Source: Pseudomonadales bacterium (GTDB lineage: Bacteria; Pseudomonadota; Gammaproteobacteria; Pseudomonadales; Ketobacteraceae). From it: a stretch of 64,000 bases of DNA. The stretch is from positions 62,001 through 126,000 of the forward strand of contig PAPM01000023.1 of assembly GCA_002708905.1 (NCBI GenBank), read 5' to 3'. A program made the translations under genes and the position numbers. Shown here piece by piece: positions 53,944-63,716 of this stretch. Position 1 is the first letter of the stretch; each line of letters starts with the position of its first letter. Under the pieces are notes generated by a model. That model saw only the letters and a program-made list of their open reading frames with translations. It was not told the origin of the DNA and did no database searches.

Positions 53944-55896
53944 TTACCGGGTAATCACCCGAAAGTTGCGGCTGCCCCAGCAATAAACACCCAAATCATC
54001 CAACGCGCAGGAAAAGGTTTGGTTCGCCTCTACATCCCTGGGGTTTACAAGGTGTGTGTGTGGAACCACGCTTTGGCCATAATCGTAATTGGGTTTACCA
54101 CTACCATCACCGGCTCCCCAGCACAGCACACCCTCTTCCGCCAGGGCACATCCATGTTCCCAACCAACCGCAATATCCGAAGCATGGCTCATCGTGGGTA
54201 CATTCAGCTTGCCACTGCTATTATAGCCCCAGCAATGCACACCCAGATTATCAATGGCACAGCCATGATTATTGCCCACCGCGATGGCGATGGGATTATC
54301 CAGAGGATAAGAGGACAACCCACCCCAGCAGACCGCTTCCGTAGGTTGTAATGCGCAGCTGATTTGATTTCCCAAACCTAAAATAGAAACCGGCTGCAAA
54401 TCCAATGGCACATCCGTGGCGCCGGACCAACCGTCGCCCCAACAGGTGACTGCTCCAGCCCCGTTCACCGCACAATTGTGATCGAAACCGGCTTCAACAT
54501 TCACTGCCGTATCCACAATAGCCGCAGGCACCAAACTTTGTTGATGATTGTTATCACCGTAGCAGGCAAGGCCACCAGCGTCGATATAGCAACCGTGCCG
54601 TTGTCCCAAAGCCACATCGACAACGTCGACTAACGTATCCGGGTTGGTGGTAAAGGAACCCCAGCAATGCGCATCATGTTCGGTACGAATGCAGATTTGT
54701 TGCTGAGCCAACGCAAGCTGCAGTGGTCGCGCCAATGAGCGCGGAGCTTCACTCAAGCCATAATGGTTATGGCCCCAGCATGTTAGCTTTTCCGCTGCAA
54801 ATACACACACATTCCGGTTACCTGCCTGCAGCACGTTAATATCCGATAAACCTTCAGGTATCTCCAACACGCCGGACTGGTTCGTACCCCAGCATTGCAC
54901 CTGGTCGCTTACCACCACACAGGCATGGGTGCCGCCCACCGCAAACAAATCAATTTCACCGTTGATCTCAGGCACATCCAATTGGCCCCAGGTACCCTCA
55001 CCCCAACAGATAATGTCGTTGTCCTGCAAAGCACAGGTGTGAGCATTGCCCAAGCCTATAGCGCTAGGATGGGTCACGGTTGCAGGCACCAGGCTCTGGC
55101 CTGCCTGAGGGTAACCGCCCTCATCGATAAGCCCTGCACCCCAGCAATGAACTCCGGAATCCGCAAGCACGCAATTATGATGCGCACCGGCAACCAGCGT
55201 GTGAGGATTAACGATCCCTTCAGGGACATTCAGTTGGCCAAATTCGTTAAAACCCCAACACACCACCTGACCCGACTCAATCACGCAGGTATGGTTCCAA
55301 CCAAGCGCTACCTGACTGGGTTGATGAATATTATCAGGCACATCGGACTGTCCGTATTGATACAATTCACCGCTGTTTTGCTCACCGGCGCCCCAACAAT
55401 GGAGCCCTGATTCGGTAGTGACGCAACTGTGCCTGGCACCGGTATGCAGCGATTGGATCTCGCCAAGACCGGTTGGAATATCCAACTGGCCGTACTGGTT
55501 TTGCCCCCAGCATTCCAGGCCGTGATCAATGTGGGCGCAAGCATGGTCGCTGCCAATATCAAATAAAACCCGGGTGTTGGCCAACGGTTGAAAATGTGCG
55601 ATAACTTTTTTATTTCCCGAAAAATGGGTCACCCTGACTGTACAGGTTTGCGTGCCGGAACAAGCCCCCTCCCAACCGACGAACTCATAGCCTTCATCCG
55701 GCGTGGCGAACAAGGTTTCTTCAAACGGCGGGTTGTTATTTTCCAGTAATGTGGAACTCACCTTACAGGTCTCGCCACAATCAATCAGCCCGCTGCCGGA
55801 CTGGACGACACCGCCGCCTTCATTGACCACAGTGAGATTACAGGCAGTGATAAGAACGGCCAGGCAGCTAAGCGAAAACAGCTTGAATATGGGCAT
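53944..55896 (-). CDS. Lipoprotein of 14 RCC1-like repeats with paired cysteines
   Basis: A protein of 650 residues with a lipobox signal (LAVLITAC). Residues about 30-100 form a divergent InlB-type repeat domain (ATPDEGYEFVGWEGACSGT, then an Asn-Lys-Lys strand). From about 105 to the end there are fourteen repeats of 36-50 residues, each with one Cys in an (H/R/N)xxC motif and another in a CWG (once CYG) motif. Most then read xNxxGQLxxP. Fourteen repeats would make two seven-bladed propellers, with 28 cysteines able to form 14 disulfides. Such proteins may bind partners at the cell surface; ligand unknown. It is monocistronic and convergent with the RetS-like gene. Confidence 0.85.
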   Translation of the reverse strand: MPIFKLFSLSCLAVLITACNLTVVNEGGGVVQSGSGLIDCGETCKVSSTLLENNNPPFEETLFATPDEGYEFVGWEGACSGTQTCTVRVTHFSGNKKVIAHFQPLANTRVLFDIGSDHACAHIDHGLECWGQNQYGQLDIPTGLGEIQSLHTGARHSCVTTESGLHCWGAGEQNSGELYQYGQSDVPDNIHQPSQVALGWNHTCVIESGQVVCWGFNEFGQLNVPEGIVNPHTLVAGAHHNCVLADSGVHCWGAGLIDEGGYPQAGQSLVPATVTHPSAIGLGNAHTCALQDNDIICWGEGTWGQLDVPEINGEIDLFAVGGTHACVVVSDQVQCWGTNQSGVLEIPEGLSDINVLQAGNRNVCVFAAEKLTCWGHNHYGLSEAPRSLARPLQLALAQQQICIRTEHDAHCWGSFTTNPDTLVDVVDVALGQRHGCYIDAGGLACYGDNNHQQSLVPAAIVDTAVNVEAGFDHNCAVNGAGAVTCWGDGWSGATDVPLDLQPVSILGLGNQISCALQPTEAVCWGGLSSYPLDNPIAIAVGNNHGCAIDNLGVHCWGYNSSGKLNVPTMSHASDIAVGWEHGCALAEEGVLCWGAGDGSGKPNYDYGQSVVPHTHLVNPRDVEANQTFSCALDDLGVYCWGSRNFRVITR

Positions 55897-56119
55897 GGCA
55901 GGGCGTGAACTCCAAACGATGGCACGAGCAAACCATGCAATAGAAAGCGATTTTTAACGGCGCAACAATGGAGGAAAACGACCACCGGCCAGGACAGAAG
56001 CGTTTTTAGCCGGTTCAAAGGTTATGGCAGACATTCTTATTGAGTGATCAGCAGTTATGCCACATCAAGCACAATAAGAACCTCTGCTTTGATCTTTCCG
56101 CATCGGGAATATCCGTACA

Positions 56120-57601
56120 TCAGTTATCCGCCGACACCGTGCGCCCATCGGCCCACGCACGCAGTTGCGCCAGTTGTTCCGCCATCACCACCGACAGCGG
56201 TTGGGTGCAGGCAATTTCCTCCAACACATGCTGTGTATCCAAATCCACGCCCTCAGCCTGACAGCGATACAATCCGGACACTACCGCCTGCTCGATCTCC
56301 GCACCGGAAAATCCGTCACTGGCCCTGGCCAACGCCTCCACATCCAAGCGGTCTGGATCCTGGTAGCGTTTGCGCAGATGAATGTTGAATATGTCCCGGC
56401 GCACCGCTTCAATGGGCAAATCCACAAAGAAGATTTCGTCCAGACGCCCCTTGCGCACCAGTTCCGGCGGCATACGGGAAATATCATTGGAGGTGGCCAC
56501 CACAAACACCGGTTTTTTCCGCTCTGCCATCCAGGTCAACAGGGCTCCCAACAGCCGCTTTGAAGTGCCGTTGTCACTGCTGTCCACCGACAGCGCTTTT
56601 TCAATTTCGTCCAGCCACAGCACGCAGGGCGACAGTGTGTCCGCCATGGCGAGGGATTCCCGCAGGTTTTTTTCCGTCTCGCCGATGTATTTGTTGTAGA
56701 GGGCGGAAAAATCCAGCCGCAACAGGGGTACACCCCACATGCCTGCCACGGCTTTCGCCGCCAGACTTTTGCCGCCACCCTGCACACCCAGCAGCAAAAC
56801 GCCTTTGGGGCAGTCGACACCTTCCTGGGGATTGAGGAAATGATCCCGCCGCTTGGAGAGCCACTCTTTCAAACCATTCAGACCACCCACGTCAGCAAAG
56901 CTGGAGGTGTCGTATTCGAAACTCATGACCCCGCCCATTCCCAGCAACTCGAATTTGGCCCGGTTCAACTCCGGCAGATCCGACGCAGTAATAGCGCCAT
57001 CATCGAAGATCGCGCCCCGTGCCAGGCGCCGGGCGTCGGAATAGGTCAACCCCCTCAGGTTGGCCACCAGTTTGGACAGGGTGGGGGTATCGGTTTTCAC
57101 CTTGGCACCCCGGTTCTGGCTGGACCAGACGCTGGCCTCTTCTTTCACCAGATGCATCAACTGCTCGTCGTTGGGCAGGGATAAATCCATGCGGGCACAA
57201 TAACGTCGCACCTCCGGCGGAATATCCAGGGCGTGGCTCAACAGAATCAGGGTATGGGGATGGCGATCATGCCCCATGGCGATTTCCTTCAGCAGGCGCA
57301 CGTTCTTCGGCGCATCCACCAGGAAAGGATGGAAATCACAGAACACATAAATCCCGGCGCGCCCGGTCTGCTTGATGTGGGCCAGTGCGGAATCCGGCTC
57401 GTTGGTGAGGTGTTCAGGCACGCTGTGGGTCATATCAATGCGCTGAATCCCTTCGGTCACTGACCAGGAGAACACCGGCTTCTGCTGCTTCATACCGGCA
57501 CGGGCAATCAGTTCCAGGGCGCGGGGCTCTTCAAAGGTTTCAATCACAATAATGGGCACCCGGGACAACATCATGATTTCCAGGTCGACCAGATCCGGCA
57601 T
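56120..57601 (-). CDS. Ycf46-type AAA+ ATPase
   Basis: A cytoplasmic protein of 493 residues. The C-terminal AAA module has the Walker A loop GVQGGGKSLAAKAVAG, Walker B VLWLDEIEKAL, the sensor VVATSNDIS and the arginine-finger region LVRKGRLDEIFF. The N-terminal half (residues 1-220) is a second, P-loop-less AAA-like domain as in Ycf46 proteins (VPIIVIETFEEPRALELI). Cyanobacterial Ycf46 is linked to CO2 use and photosynthesis; the role in proteobacteria is unknown. It follows a small lipoprotein gene after 19 bp, with a GGAAG ribosome site. Confidence 0.85.
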   Translation of the reverse strand: MPDLVDLEIMMLSRVPIIVIETFEEPRALELIARAGMKQQKPVFSWSVTEGIQRIDMTHSVPEHLTNEPDSALAHIKQTGRAGIYVFCDFHPFLVDAPKNVRLLKEIAMGHDRHPHTLILLSHALDIPPEVRRYCARMDLSLPNDEQLMHLVKEEASVWSSQNRGAKVKTDTPTLSKLVANLRGLTYSDARRLARGAIFDDGAITASDLPELNRAKFELLGMGGVMSFEYDTSSFADVGGLNGLKEWLSKRRDHFLNPQEGVDCPKGVLLLGVQGGGKSLAAKAVAGMWGVPLLRLDFSALYNKYIGETEKNLRESLAMADTLSPCVLWLDEIEKALSVDSSDNGTSKRLLGALLTWMAERKKPVFVVATSNDISRMPPELVRKGRLDEIFFVDLPIEAVRRDIFNIHLRKRYQDPDRLDVEALARASDGFSGAEIEQAVVSGLYRCQAEGVDLDTQHVLEEIACTQPLSVVMAEQLAQLRAWADGRTVSADN

Positions 57602-57620
57602 GGAATCTTCCTTTTCTTAA

Positions 57621-57971
57621 TTATTCGTAGGGATTTTCGTAAAACACATAATTAGTAGAATAGTCACTGACTTCGAAGTACACCTTCTTCTCACCTGGAT
57701 CTTTCTGGTAATTCTGGTTCATATCCAACACCCCGTAGCCAAACCGGTAGGGCCGGGAGCCTTGGCCGCTGGTGGCGGAGGCGGTGGATAACTTGTCGAT
57801 CTCAATAAAGCGCTTCACCAGTTTGTCGCCGGCATACACGTCCAGTACGCCGTTGGTTCCGGTCCAGTTCTGGATCGCCCGGCCGATCGAATTCTGGGTT
57901 TCCTGGGTACAACCTGCCAGTACACCGCCCCCCAAAACAACCGCCCCTGCCCACGCCAATATTTTCTTCAT
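57621..57971 (-). CDS. Small lipoprotein
   Basis: A protein of 116 residues with signal and lipobox GVLAGC. The mature part has DVYAGDKLVKRFIEIDKLST and a tyrosine-rich end (STNYVFYENPYE) and may be a small beta fold. No family is recognised. It precedes the AAA ATPase gene on the same strand (19 bp gap), so they are likely one transcript, although one product is in the envelope and the other in the cytoplasm. Confidence 0.75.
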   Translation of the reverse strand: MKKILAWAGAVVLGGGVLAGCTQETQNSIGRAIQNWTGTNGVLDVYAGDKLVKRFIEIDKLSTASATSGQGSRPYRFGYGVLDMNQNYQKDPGEKKVYFEVSDYSTNYVFYENPYE

Positions 57972-58020
57972 AATAAGATTCCCTGTTGTGGTGTTATATC
58001 AATGTGAGGATCGAAGCCTT

Positions 58021-58026
58021 TATAAT
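58021..58026 (+). promoter_or_regulatory. Candidate -10 element of coq7
   Basis: A perfect TATAAT lies 50 bp before the coq7 start codon, in the region divergent from the lipoprotein gene. No clear -35 hexamer is found at the right distance. Confidence 0.35.
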
Positions 58027-58076
58027 ATCCTGTCTTGGCTAACAACATTTTGCACAAGGTCGAAAAAAGGAAAGCC

Positions 58077-58730
58077 ATGAGTGCTAAAAACCAACGCCGT
58101 TACAGTTTTTTTGATCGTCTGGTTGGTCAAGCCGACAACGCGCTGCGTACCATAGCCGGTGGCCACCCGGGCACTGATCGCCCCAACCCCACCGCCGGCA
58201 CCGAAATCCCCGAGCTGGAGGCCGCTGAGCGCAGGCATGTAGCAGGATTGATGCGCGTTAACCACACCGGCGAAGTCTGCGCCCAGGCACTCTACCAGGG
58301 ACAGGCCGTTACCGCCCGCCTGCCCCGTATCCGCCGTCAGATGGAGATTTCCGCCCAGGAGGAAGAGGACCACTTGCACTGGTGCGAACAACGGCTGCAG
58401 GAGCTTAACAGCCACCCCAGCCTGCTCAATCCGGTCTGGTATTCCCTCTCCTTTGGCATTGGCGCTGTCGCTGGCGCCATCGGCGACCGCTGGAGCCTGG
58501 GATTTGTAGAGGAAACCGAACTCCAGGTGTGCCGCCACCTGGAAAACCATATGGCCAGGCTACCTTCCCAGGATGAGCGCTCACGACGTATTCTGGAACA
58601 AATGCATACAGACGAAGCCCACCATGCCACCACCGCCCGTAAGGCCGGCGCCATGCATTTACCCTTCCCAGTCAAAAAACTGATGACGGCCGTGGCCAAA
58701 GTGATGACTGAGACGGCTTATCGCCTCTAA
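58077..58730 (+). CDS. coq7: Coq7-type demethoxyubiquinone hydroxylase
   Basis: A protein of 217 residues from ATG 58077, preceded by an AAGGAAAG ribosome site; an in-frame ATG 42 bp upstream is less likely. It is a di-iron monooxygenase of ubiquinone synthesis (2-polyprenyl-3-methyl-6-methoxy-1,4-benzoquinol hydroxylation). Metal-ligand motifs are NHTGEVCAQALYQGQ, SAQEEEDHLHWCEQRL and MHTDEAHHATTARKAG, with a membrane-associated helical pair in between (LSFGIGAVAGAIGDRW). Confidence 0.93.
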   Translation: MSAKNQRRYSFFDRLVGQADNALRTIAGGHPGTDRPNPTAGTEIPELEAAERRHVAGLMRVNHTGEVCAQALYQGQAVTARLPRIRRQMEISAQEEEDHLHWCEQRLQELNSHPSLLNPVWYSLSFGIGAVAGAIGDRWSLGFVEETELQVCRHLENHMARLPSQDERSRRILEQMHTDEAHHATTARKAGAMHLPFPVKKLMTAVAKVMTETAYRL

Positions 58731-58772
58731 GCAGCGTATTAAATGGGCTGTACTCTATCTATACTAGAGTAT

Positions 58773-61583
58773 ATGCCTAATCCGTTTACTAAAGTTATCA
58801 GTCTGTTGCGAACCATTGTCGCATCGATGATCTGGCTTCTGCTGAGCTGGAGCCCCGTTGCGCTGGCCCATTCACCCGTGGGCAACACCCTGATACTGGA
58901 CCAGGACTTTGAATACACCAGCGCTGCCCATTATGCGAAATACCGCGTGGACCCGGACCATAACCTGACATGGGAGCAGGTCAGCAACAGCCATAACTGG
59001 GAGCCCATGGAAAAGAGGTTTACCAGCTTCGGCTTTACCGACGACCGGCTTTGGCTCAAGCTGACGATCCAGAATACGGGGCCCGGCGACACCTTTATTG
59101 TCAGCCTGGAATATCCCTTGCTGGACGAGGTTCATTTCTATTACCCGGACAGCAACGGCGAGTACCAACATCACCAAACCGGCGATCAATTATCTTTTAA
59201 CAGCCGGATGCGCAAAGATCGCTTTTTTTCCTTTCCGGTTGAGTTGAATGCCGGGGAGAAAAAAACCCTCTACTGGCAGGTCAGCAGCCGGGACACCTTG
59301 ATTGTCCCCCTTACCGTGTCCACCCAGGATATCTGGGAGTCCAATCAACGTACCGCCCTTATGTTGTTCGGCATGTACTACGGAGCCATCCTGGTTATAT
59401 TGTTGATCAACTCGTTCCTGTTCTTTTTCCTGCGCCAGCGCGCGCAAATATATTACGTCGCACTACTGGCCAACTATGCCATTGTCGAACTGTCATTGAA
59501 CGGCACCGGTAATGTGTTTCTGTGGCAGGACTACCCGGAATTTACCAAACTGATTCGCCCCATTGCCATCGGCATTCTCAGCATACTCACAGTGAAACTG
59601 ACCAAAAGCTATTTTGGCCTCGATCACTTCCGCTTTGGCAAAGTGAATCCTGAACCTTTCGTTCTGAGCGTGGGCGTACTGGCCATCCTGGCCACCTTGA
59701 CCAGCTCGTTCACCATCGCAATCCAACTGTCCCTGGTGGCGATGATCGTGGTCACTCCCTATGTGTTGGCGGCGGCGTTCTATCAGTTGTATCTGGGTAA
59801 AAACGCGGCCAGATACTATCTCATTGGCTGGTTTGGCTTTCTGATTGGTGGCCTGATGAACGTGTTACGGGCTTTCGACATGATTGATGTCAACTTCCTG
59901 TCCACCTATGGCTCACAAATTGGTTCCCTCTTCACCCTGGTCATTCTCAATATGGGTCTGACGGATCAATTTCGTGAAGTGCAGCGTCTCAATGAACGCA
60001 GCAAAGAACGCATCATTCGGCAGCAGGAACGGCTTAATCAGCAACTGGATGCGGCGGTAAAAGAACGTACCCAGGAACTGGAAACCCAGAAACACGAAGC
60101 GGAACGGGCACGGGCCATGGCCGAACAGGCCCTGGCAACCAAGAGCCAGTTTCTCGCCACCATGAGCCACGAAATACGCACCCCCATGAACGGCGTTTTG
60201 GGTATTACCCAAATGCTGATGGACACGCCGCTCAACAGCCACCAACGTCATCTCATCACCACCATCAAGCATTCCGGCGACACTCTGGTATCCATCATCA
60301 ACGATATTCTTGACTACTCCAAAATCGAAGCCGGTAAGCTCACCGTCGAACACATTGAAGTAGATCTGCGAACTCTGCTGGATGAATGCATTGAACTCTT
60401 CGCCACCTCCATCAGCCAGAAAAATATTCGTTTGTTATTGAACGTTTCTCCCAATACGCCGAGCTTTATTCAGGGGGACCCAACTCGCCTGCAGCAGATC
60501 GTCATCAACCTGCTGGGTAACGCCATCAAGTTTACCGACCAGGGCTATGTCGCCCTCAGTGCCAGCTATGACGATACCCGTTCCGAACTGCGCCTCAGCG
60601 TGCAGGACACGGGTATCGGCATCAACGAAGCGCAACAGCGCAAGCTGTTTCAATCCTTCTCCCAGGCGGATTCCTCCACCACCCGCCGTTTCGGTGGAAC
60701 CGGGTTGGGTCTGGCCATTTCCAAATCCCTGACCCACTTGATGGGCGGGCAGATCAGCCTCAAAAGCGTGGAAGGTACGGGCAGTGAATTCTGGTTGGAT
60801 CTGCCTTGCCGCTGCATCCGTTTACCAAAACCGGACCCGGACCTGAAAGGCAAACGCGTGCTGGTGCTGGACCCGTTGCCGGAGGCTGTCGCCAGTGTGA
60901 AATCCCTTCTGGAATTCCATGCTGTCGAGTTCCTGACGGAATCCGACCTGCCGGCCCTGGATTCCGCAGACCTGATCATTCGCCATGCCAGCCAACCGCT
61001 CACACCGCCATTAACGGCCCTGAAATGTCCCGTCATTACCCTGCAACCACTATTGGATACCGCCAGCCGGGATAGCCTGAGCGTCCAGGATCCGTTTACC
61101 TATTCGCAGTTGCTGCAAAGGATTCAGCAACTCCTGACCGGGCGTGAAGAACCGGTAACCGGTCAGTATGAAGTCCAGGACTTCAGCGGCCTGAACGTAC
61201 TGGTAGCGGAGGACAACAACGTCAACCAACTGGTAGTGAAAGGCCTGTTGAAAAAATTCAACATCCACCCCGACCTGGCCAACGACGGGGTTGAAGCCAT
61301 CAATCGTGTCCAAACCACGGAGACACCCTACGACCTGATTCTGATGGATTGCGAAATGCCCAATCTGGACGGCTATCAGGCTACAAGGCGCCTATCGCAA
61401 ATGCCGCAATGTCATCACACCCGCATTGTCGGCCTCAGCGCCCATGCCATGCAGGAACACCGGGATGCCGGCATCGCCGCCGGTATGGTTTCCTTTCTCA
61501 CCAAACCGGTGGCGGTGGAAACCCTGGCCATGGAACTGGCGATCACCCGCCAAAACAAACAGACACCGCAACTGCCTAAATAA
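58773..61583 (+). CDS. LadS-like hybrid sensor histidine kinase (7TM-DISM, degenerate plus active receiver)
   Basis: A protein of 936 residues from ATG 58773; an in-frame ATG ten codons earlier is less fitting. The order is signal segment, DISMED2-like periplasmic domain (WLKLTIQNTGPGDTF), 7TM-DISM domain, coiled coil (VKERTQELETQKHEAERARA), HisKA with His466, HATPase (INLLGNAIKFTD; DTGIGI; GTGLGLAISKSL), a receiver-like domain without a phospho-acceptor Asp (VLVLDPLPEAVASVKSLL, then DLIIRHASQP), and an intact receiver (LVAEDNNVNQ, LMDCEMPNLDG). P. aeruginosa LadS has the same sensor but one receiver and 795 residues. It probably feeds a Gac/Rsm-like pathway; target unknown. Confidence 0.82.
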   Translation: MPNPFTKVISLLRTIVASMIWLLLSWSPVALAHSPVGNTLILDQDFEYTSAAHYAKYRVDPDHNLTWEQVSNSHNWEPMEKRFTSFGFTDDRLWLKLTIQNTGPGDTFIVSLEYPLLDEVHFYYPDSNGEYQHHQTGDQLSFNSRMRKDRFFSFPVELNAGEKKTLYWQVSSRDTLIVPLTVSTQDIWESNQRTALMLFGMYYGAILVILLINSFLFFFLRQRAQIYYVALLANYAIVELSLNGTGNVFLWQDYPEFTKLIRPIAIGILSILTVKLTKSYFGLDHFRFGKVNPEPFVLSVGVLAILATLTSSFTIAIQLSLVAMIVVTPYVLAAAFYQLYLGKNAARYYLIGWFGFLIGGLMNVLRAFDMIDVNFLSTYGSQIGSLFTLVILNMGLTDQFREVQRLNERSKERIIRQQERLNQQLDAAVKERTQELETQKHEAERARAMAEQALATKSQFLATMSHEIRTPMNGVLGITQMLMDTPLNSHQRHLITTIKHSGDTLVSIINDILDYSKIEAGKLTVEHIEVDLRTLLDECIELFATSISQKNIRLLLNVSPNTPSFIQGDPTRLQQIVINLLGNAIKFTDQGYVALSASYDDTRSELRLSVQDTGIGINEAQQRKLFQSFSQADSSTTRRFGGTGLGLAISKSLTHLMGGQISLKSVEGTGSEFWLDLPCRCIRLPKPDPDLKGKRVLVLDPLPEAVASVKSLLEFHAVEFLTESDLPALDSADLIIRHASQPLTPPLTALKCPVITLQPLLDTASRDSLSVQDPFTYSQLLQRIQQLLTGREEPVTGQYEVQDFSGLNVLVAEDNNVNQLVVKGLLKKFNIHPDLANDGVEAINRVQTTETPYDLILMDCEMPNLDGYQATRRLSQMPQCHHTRIVGLSAHAMQEHRDAGIAAGMVSFLTKPVAVETLAMELAITRQNKQTPQLPK

Positions 61584-61764
61584 ATTTAGATCACGAAATC
61601 GCAAACTTTTCCCTTCAATCTTTTCCAGTTCTGATACAATTGGGGGCTAGTTATGGTTTGAAAATGTGAGCAGTAACTTCAGTCCTGAGTGATTAATTTC
61701 ACGCAATAAAAAGGACGGAGGCTGCGTCACCGCAAAAATCCACTGGACAGGATGCCCTCAAACC

Positions 61765-62553
61765 ATGAGCCAATTGGAGTTGTTCAGAAAAAAACGAAAA
61801 AAACTGGGACCTATGCAGGACACAGAAGCCGCACTGGACTCGGAAGCCTGTTTCAAACTGAAAGGCAGCCGGGTCACAATGACCATCCTGGAGCTCTATC
61901 GTTACGACTACAAGAGCTTCAACGCCACCCTCTCCTCCACTGTCAGCAGCGCTCCGGATTTTTTCCAGCAGACGCCGGTGATTTTGAGCCTGGAGAAATG
62001 TCCTGCCGATAACTTCATCGACTTTATCGAGTTGGGCGAGCTGTGCCGGGAATACGGCATGATTCCTGTCGCCGTCCGTGGCGGTGGCGAAGAACAAATC
62101 GTCTCTGCCAATGTGGCCGGGTTACCCAGTTTACCGCCTGCCAGTATCAGTCGCGCACCAGAGCCCACCGAGCCCAAAGCCGAAACCACTGTGGAAATCC
62201 GCGAAGTGGAAGTGGAAGTCCCCATCAGTGCCAATAAGGTCATTACCACTCCGGTGCGTTCCGGTCAGCAGATCTATGCCCCCGGTGGCGATCTGGTGGT
62301 GCTGGCGCCGGTCAGTGCCGGTGCTGAAATTCTGGCTGATGGCAACATTCATGTATACGCCCCGTTACGCGGTCGCGCGTTGGCGGGTGTCAAGGGCGAT
62401 GACAGCGCCCGCATCTTCTGTCAGAGCCTGGAAGCGGAACTGATTTCCATTTCCGGGAACTATAAAGTGAACGAGGACCTGCAAGGCTCACTCTGGAAAC
62501 AGGCCGTGAAAGCGGAGCTGGAAGGCGATCAACTCATCATCAGCCCATTGTAA
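61765..62553 (+). CDS. minC: Septum site-determining protein MinC
   Basis: A cell-division inhibitor of 262 residues. The N-terminal FtsZ-acting domain has FKLKGSRVTMTILELY. A Pro/Glu-rich linker follows, then the C-terminal MinD-binding beta-helix with VRSGQQIYAPGGDLVVLAPVS and IHVYAPLRGRALAGVKGD. MinC with MinD stops Z-ring assembly near poles. It starts the minCDE operon. The first 15 residues are lysine-rich, and a second in-frame ATG lies at codon 17. Confidence 0.94.
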   Translation: MSQLELFRKKRKKLGPMQDTEAALDSEACFKLKGSRVTMTILELYRYDYKSFNATLSSTVSSAPDFFQQTPVILSLEKCPADNFIDFIELGELCREYGMIPVAVRGGGEEQIVSANVAGLPSLPPASISRAPEPTEPKAETTVEIREVEVEVPISANKVITTPVRSGQQIYAPGGDLVVLAPVSAGAEILADGNIHVYAPLRGRALAGVKGDDSARIFCQSLEAELISISGNYKVNEDLQGSLWKQAVKAELEGDQLIISPL

Positions 62554-62585
62554 CGCAACAAGTTTAACGTTAAGAGGATACGACA

Positions 62586-63398
62586 TTGGCAGAGATTATC
62601 GTGGTGACCTCAGGAAAGGGCGGCGTTGGCAAGACCACCACCAGCGCAGCCATCGGCACGGGACTGGCTTTGAAAGGCCACAAAACCGCTATCATCGATT
62701 TTGATGTGGGTCTGCGTAACCTGGACCTCATCATGGGCTGTGAGCGACGTGTGGTATATGACTTCGTCAACGTCATCAACGGCGAAGCCAATCTGAACCA
62801 GGCCCTGATCAAAGACAAACGGGTTGAAAACCTGAGCATCCTGCCGGCCTCACAAACCCGCGACAAAGACGCCCTCACCCAGGAAGGCGTACAGAAAGTT
62901 CTGGATGAACTGAAGAAAACCTACGATTACATCATCTGCGATTCCCCGGCAGGTATCGAGAAGGGCGCCCACATGGCGATGTATTTCGCTGATCGTGCGG
63001 TGGTGGTTACCAACCCGGAAGTGTCCTCGGTGCGTGACTCCGACCGTATCCTCGGCATCCTGCAGAGCAAAACCCTGCGGGCGGAAAAGGGAGAAGCGCC
63101 GATCGAGGAACACTTGCTGCTGACCCGTTACAGCCCGGATCGTGTGGAACGGGGTGAAATGCTGAGCGTCAAGGATGTGGAGGAAATTCTCTCCATTCCC
63201 CTGCTGGGCGTTATCCCGGAATCCAAGGCGGTGTTGTCCGCCTCCAATCAGGGCCAACCGGTCATCCTGGACGAAGAGAGCGATGCGGGTCAGGCTTATA
63301 TGGATGCGGTTCGCCGCTTAATGGGCGAACAGGTGGAACACCGTTTCCTGAATATTGCCAAGAAAGGCTTGCTGTCGAGAATGTTCGGAGGGCGGTAA
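62586..63398 (+). CDS. minD: Septum site-determining ATPase MinD
   Basis: A deviant Walker ATPase of 270 residues starting at TTG 62586, supported by an AGAGGA ribosome site and the family start [38 protein letters not shown] and [12 protein letters not shown] are conserved. The C-terminal amphipathic helix ([15 protein letters not shown]) binds the membrane. It recruits MinC and, with MinE, oscillates between cell poles. The TTG start may lower its translation. Confidence 0.96.
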   Translation: MAEIIVVTSGKGGVGKTTTSAAIGTGLALKGHKTAIIDFDVGLRNLDLIMGCERRVVYDFVNVINGEANLNQALIKDKRVENLSILPASQTRDKDALTQEGVQKVLDELKKTYDYIICDSPAGIEKGAHMAMYFADRAVVVTNPEVSSVRDSDRILGILQSKTLRAEKGEAPIEEHLLLTRYSPDRVERGEMLSVKDVEEILSIPLLGVIPESKAVLSASNQGQPVILDEESDAGQAYMDAVRRLMGEQVEHRFLNIAKKGLLSRMFGGR

Positions 63399-63661
63399 TG
63401 AGCTTACTGGAATTCTTCAAAACCAAAAAGAAAAGCACGGCCAGCGTGGCCAAGGAGCGCCTGCAGATCATTGTGGCCCATGAGCGCACTGCTCGTGACC
63501 AACCCGACTACCTGCCCGCTTTGCAGCGGGACCTGGTGGCGGTGATCAGCAAGTATGTCCCCATTACGGATGACATGGTGTCAGTGGCGCTGGACCAGAA
63601 TGAAGACTGCGCTGTGCTGGAGCTGAACATTACCCTGCCGGAACCGGAAACGGTTCCCTGA
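63398..63661 (+). CDS. minE: Cell division topological specificity factor MinE
   Basis: A protein of 87 residues. The N-terminal membrane-targeting part ([10 protein letters not shown]), the MinD-contact helix ([16 protein letters not shown]) and the C-terminal dimer domain ([12 protein letters not shown]) are all present. It stimulates MinD ATPase and drives the oscillation. Its ATG overlaps the minD stop by one base (TAATG). Confidence 0.96.
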   Translation: MSLLEFFKTKKKSTASVAKERLQIIVAHERTARDQPDYLPALQRDLVAVISKYVPITDDMVSVALDQNEDCAVLELNITLPEPETVP

Positions 63662-63670
63662 GCAGATTGC

Positions 63671-63705
63671 GGGCGTCACCGAAGTAATCAGTTTTCGGTG
63701 CGCCC
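63671..63705. terminator. Hairpin between minE and the convergent PilZ gene
   Basis: GGGCG-t-CACCGAA (63671-63683) pairs with TTCGGTG-CGCCC (63694-63705), with one bulged base. It lies between convergent genes, but T-tracts are absent. Confidence 0.6.
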
Positions 63706-63716
63706 ACCCGCATCGC

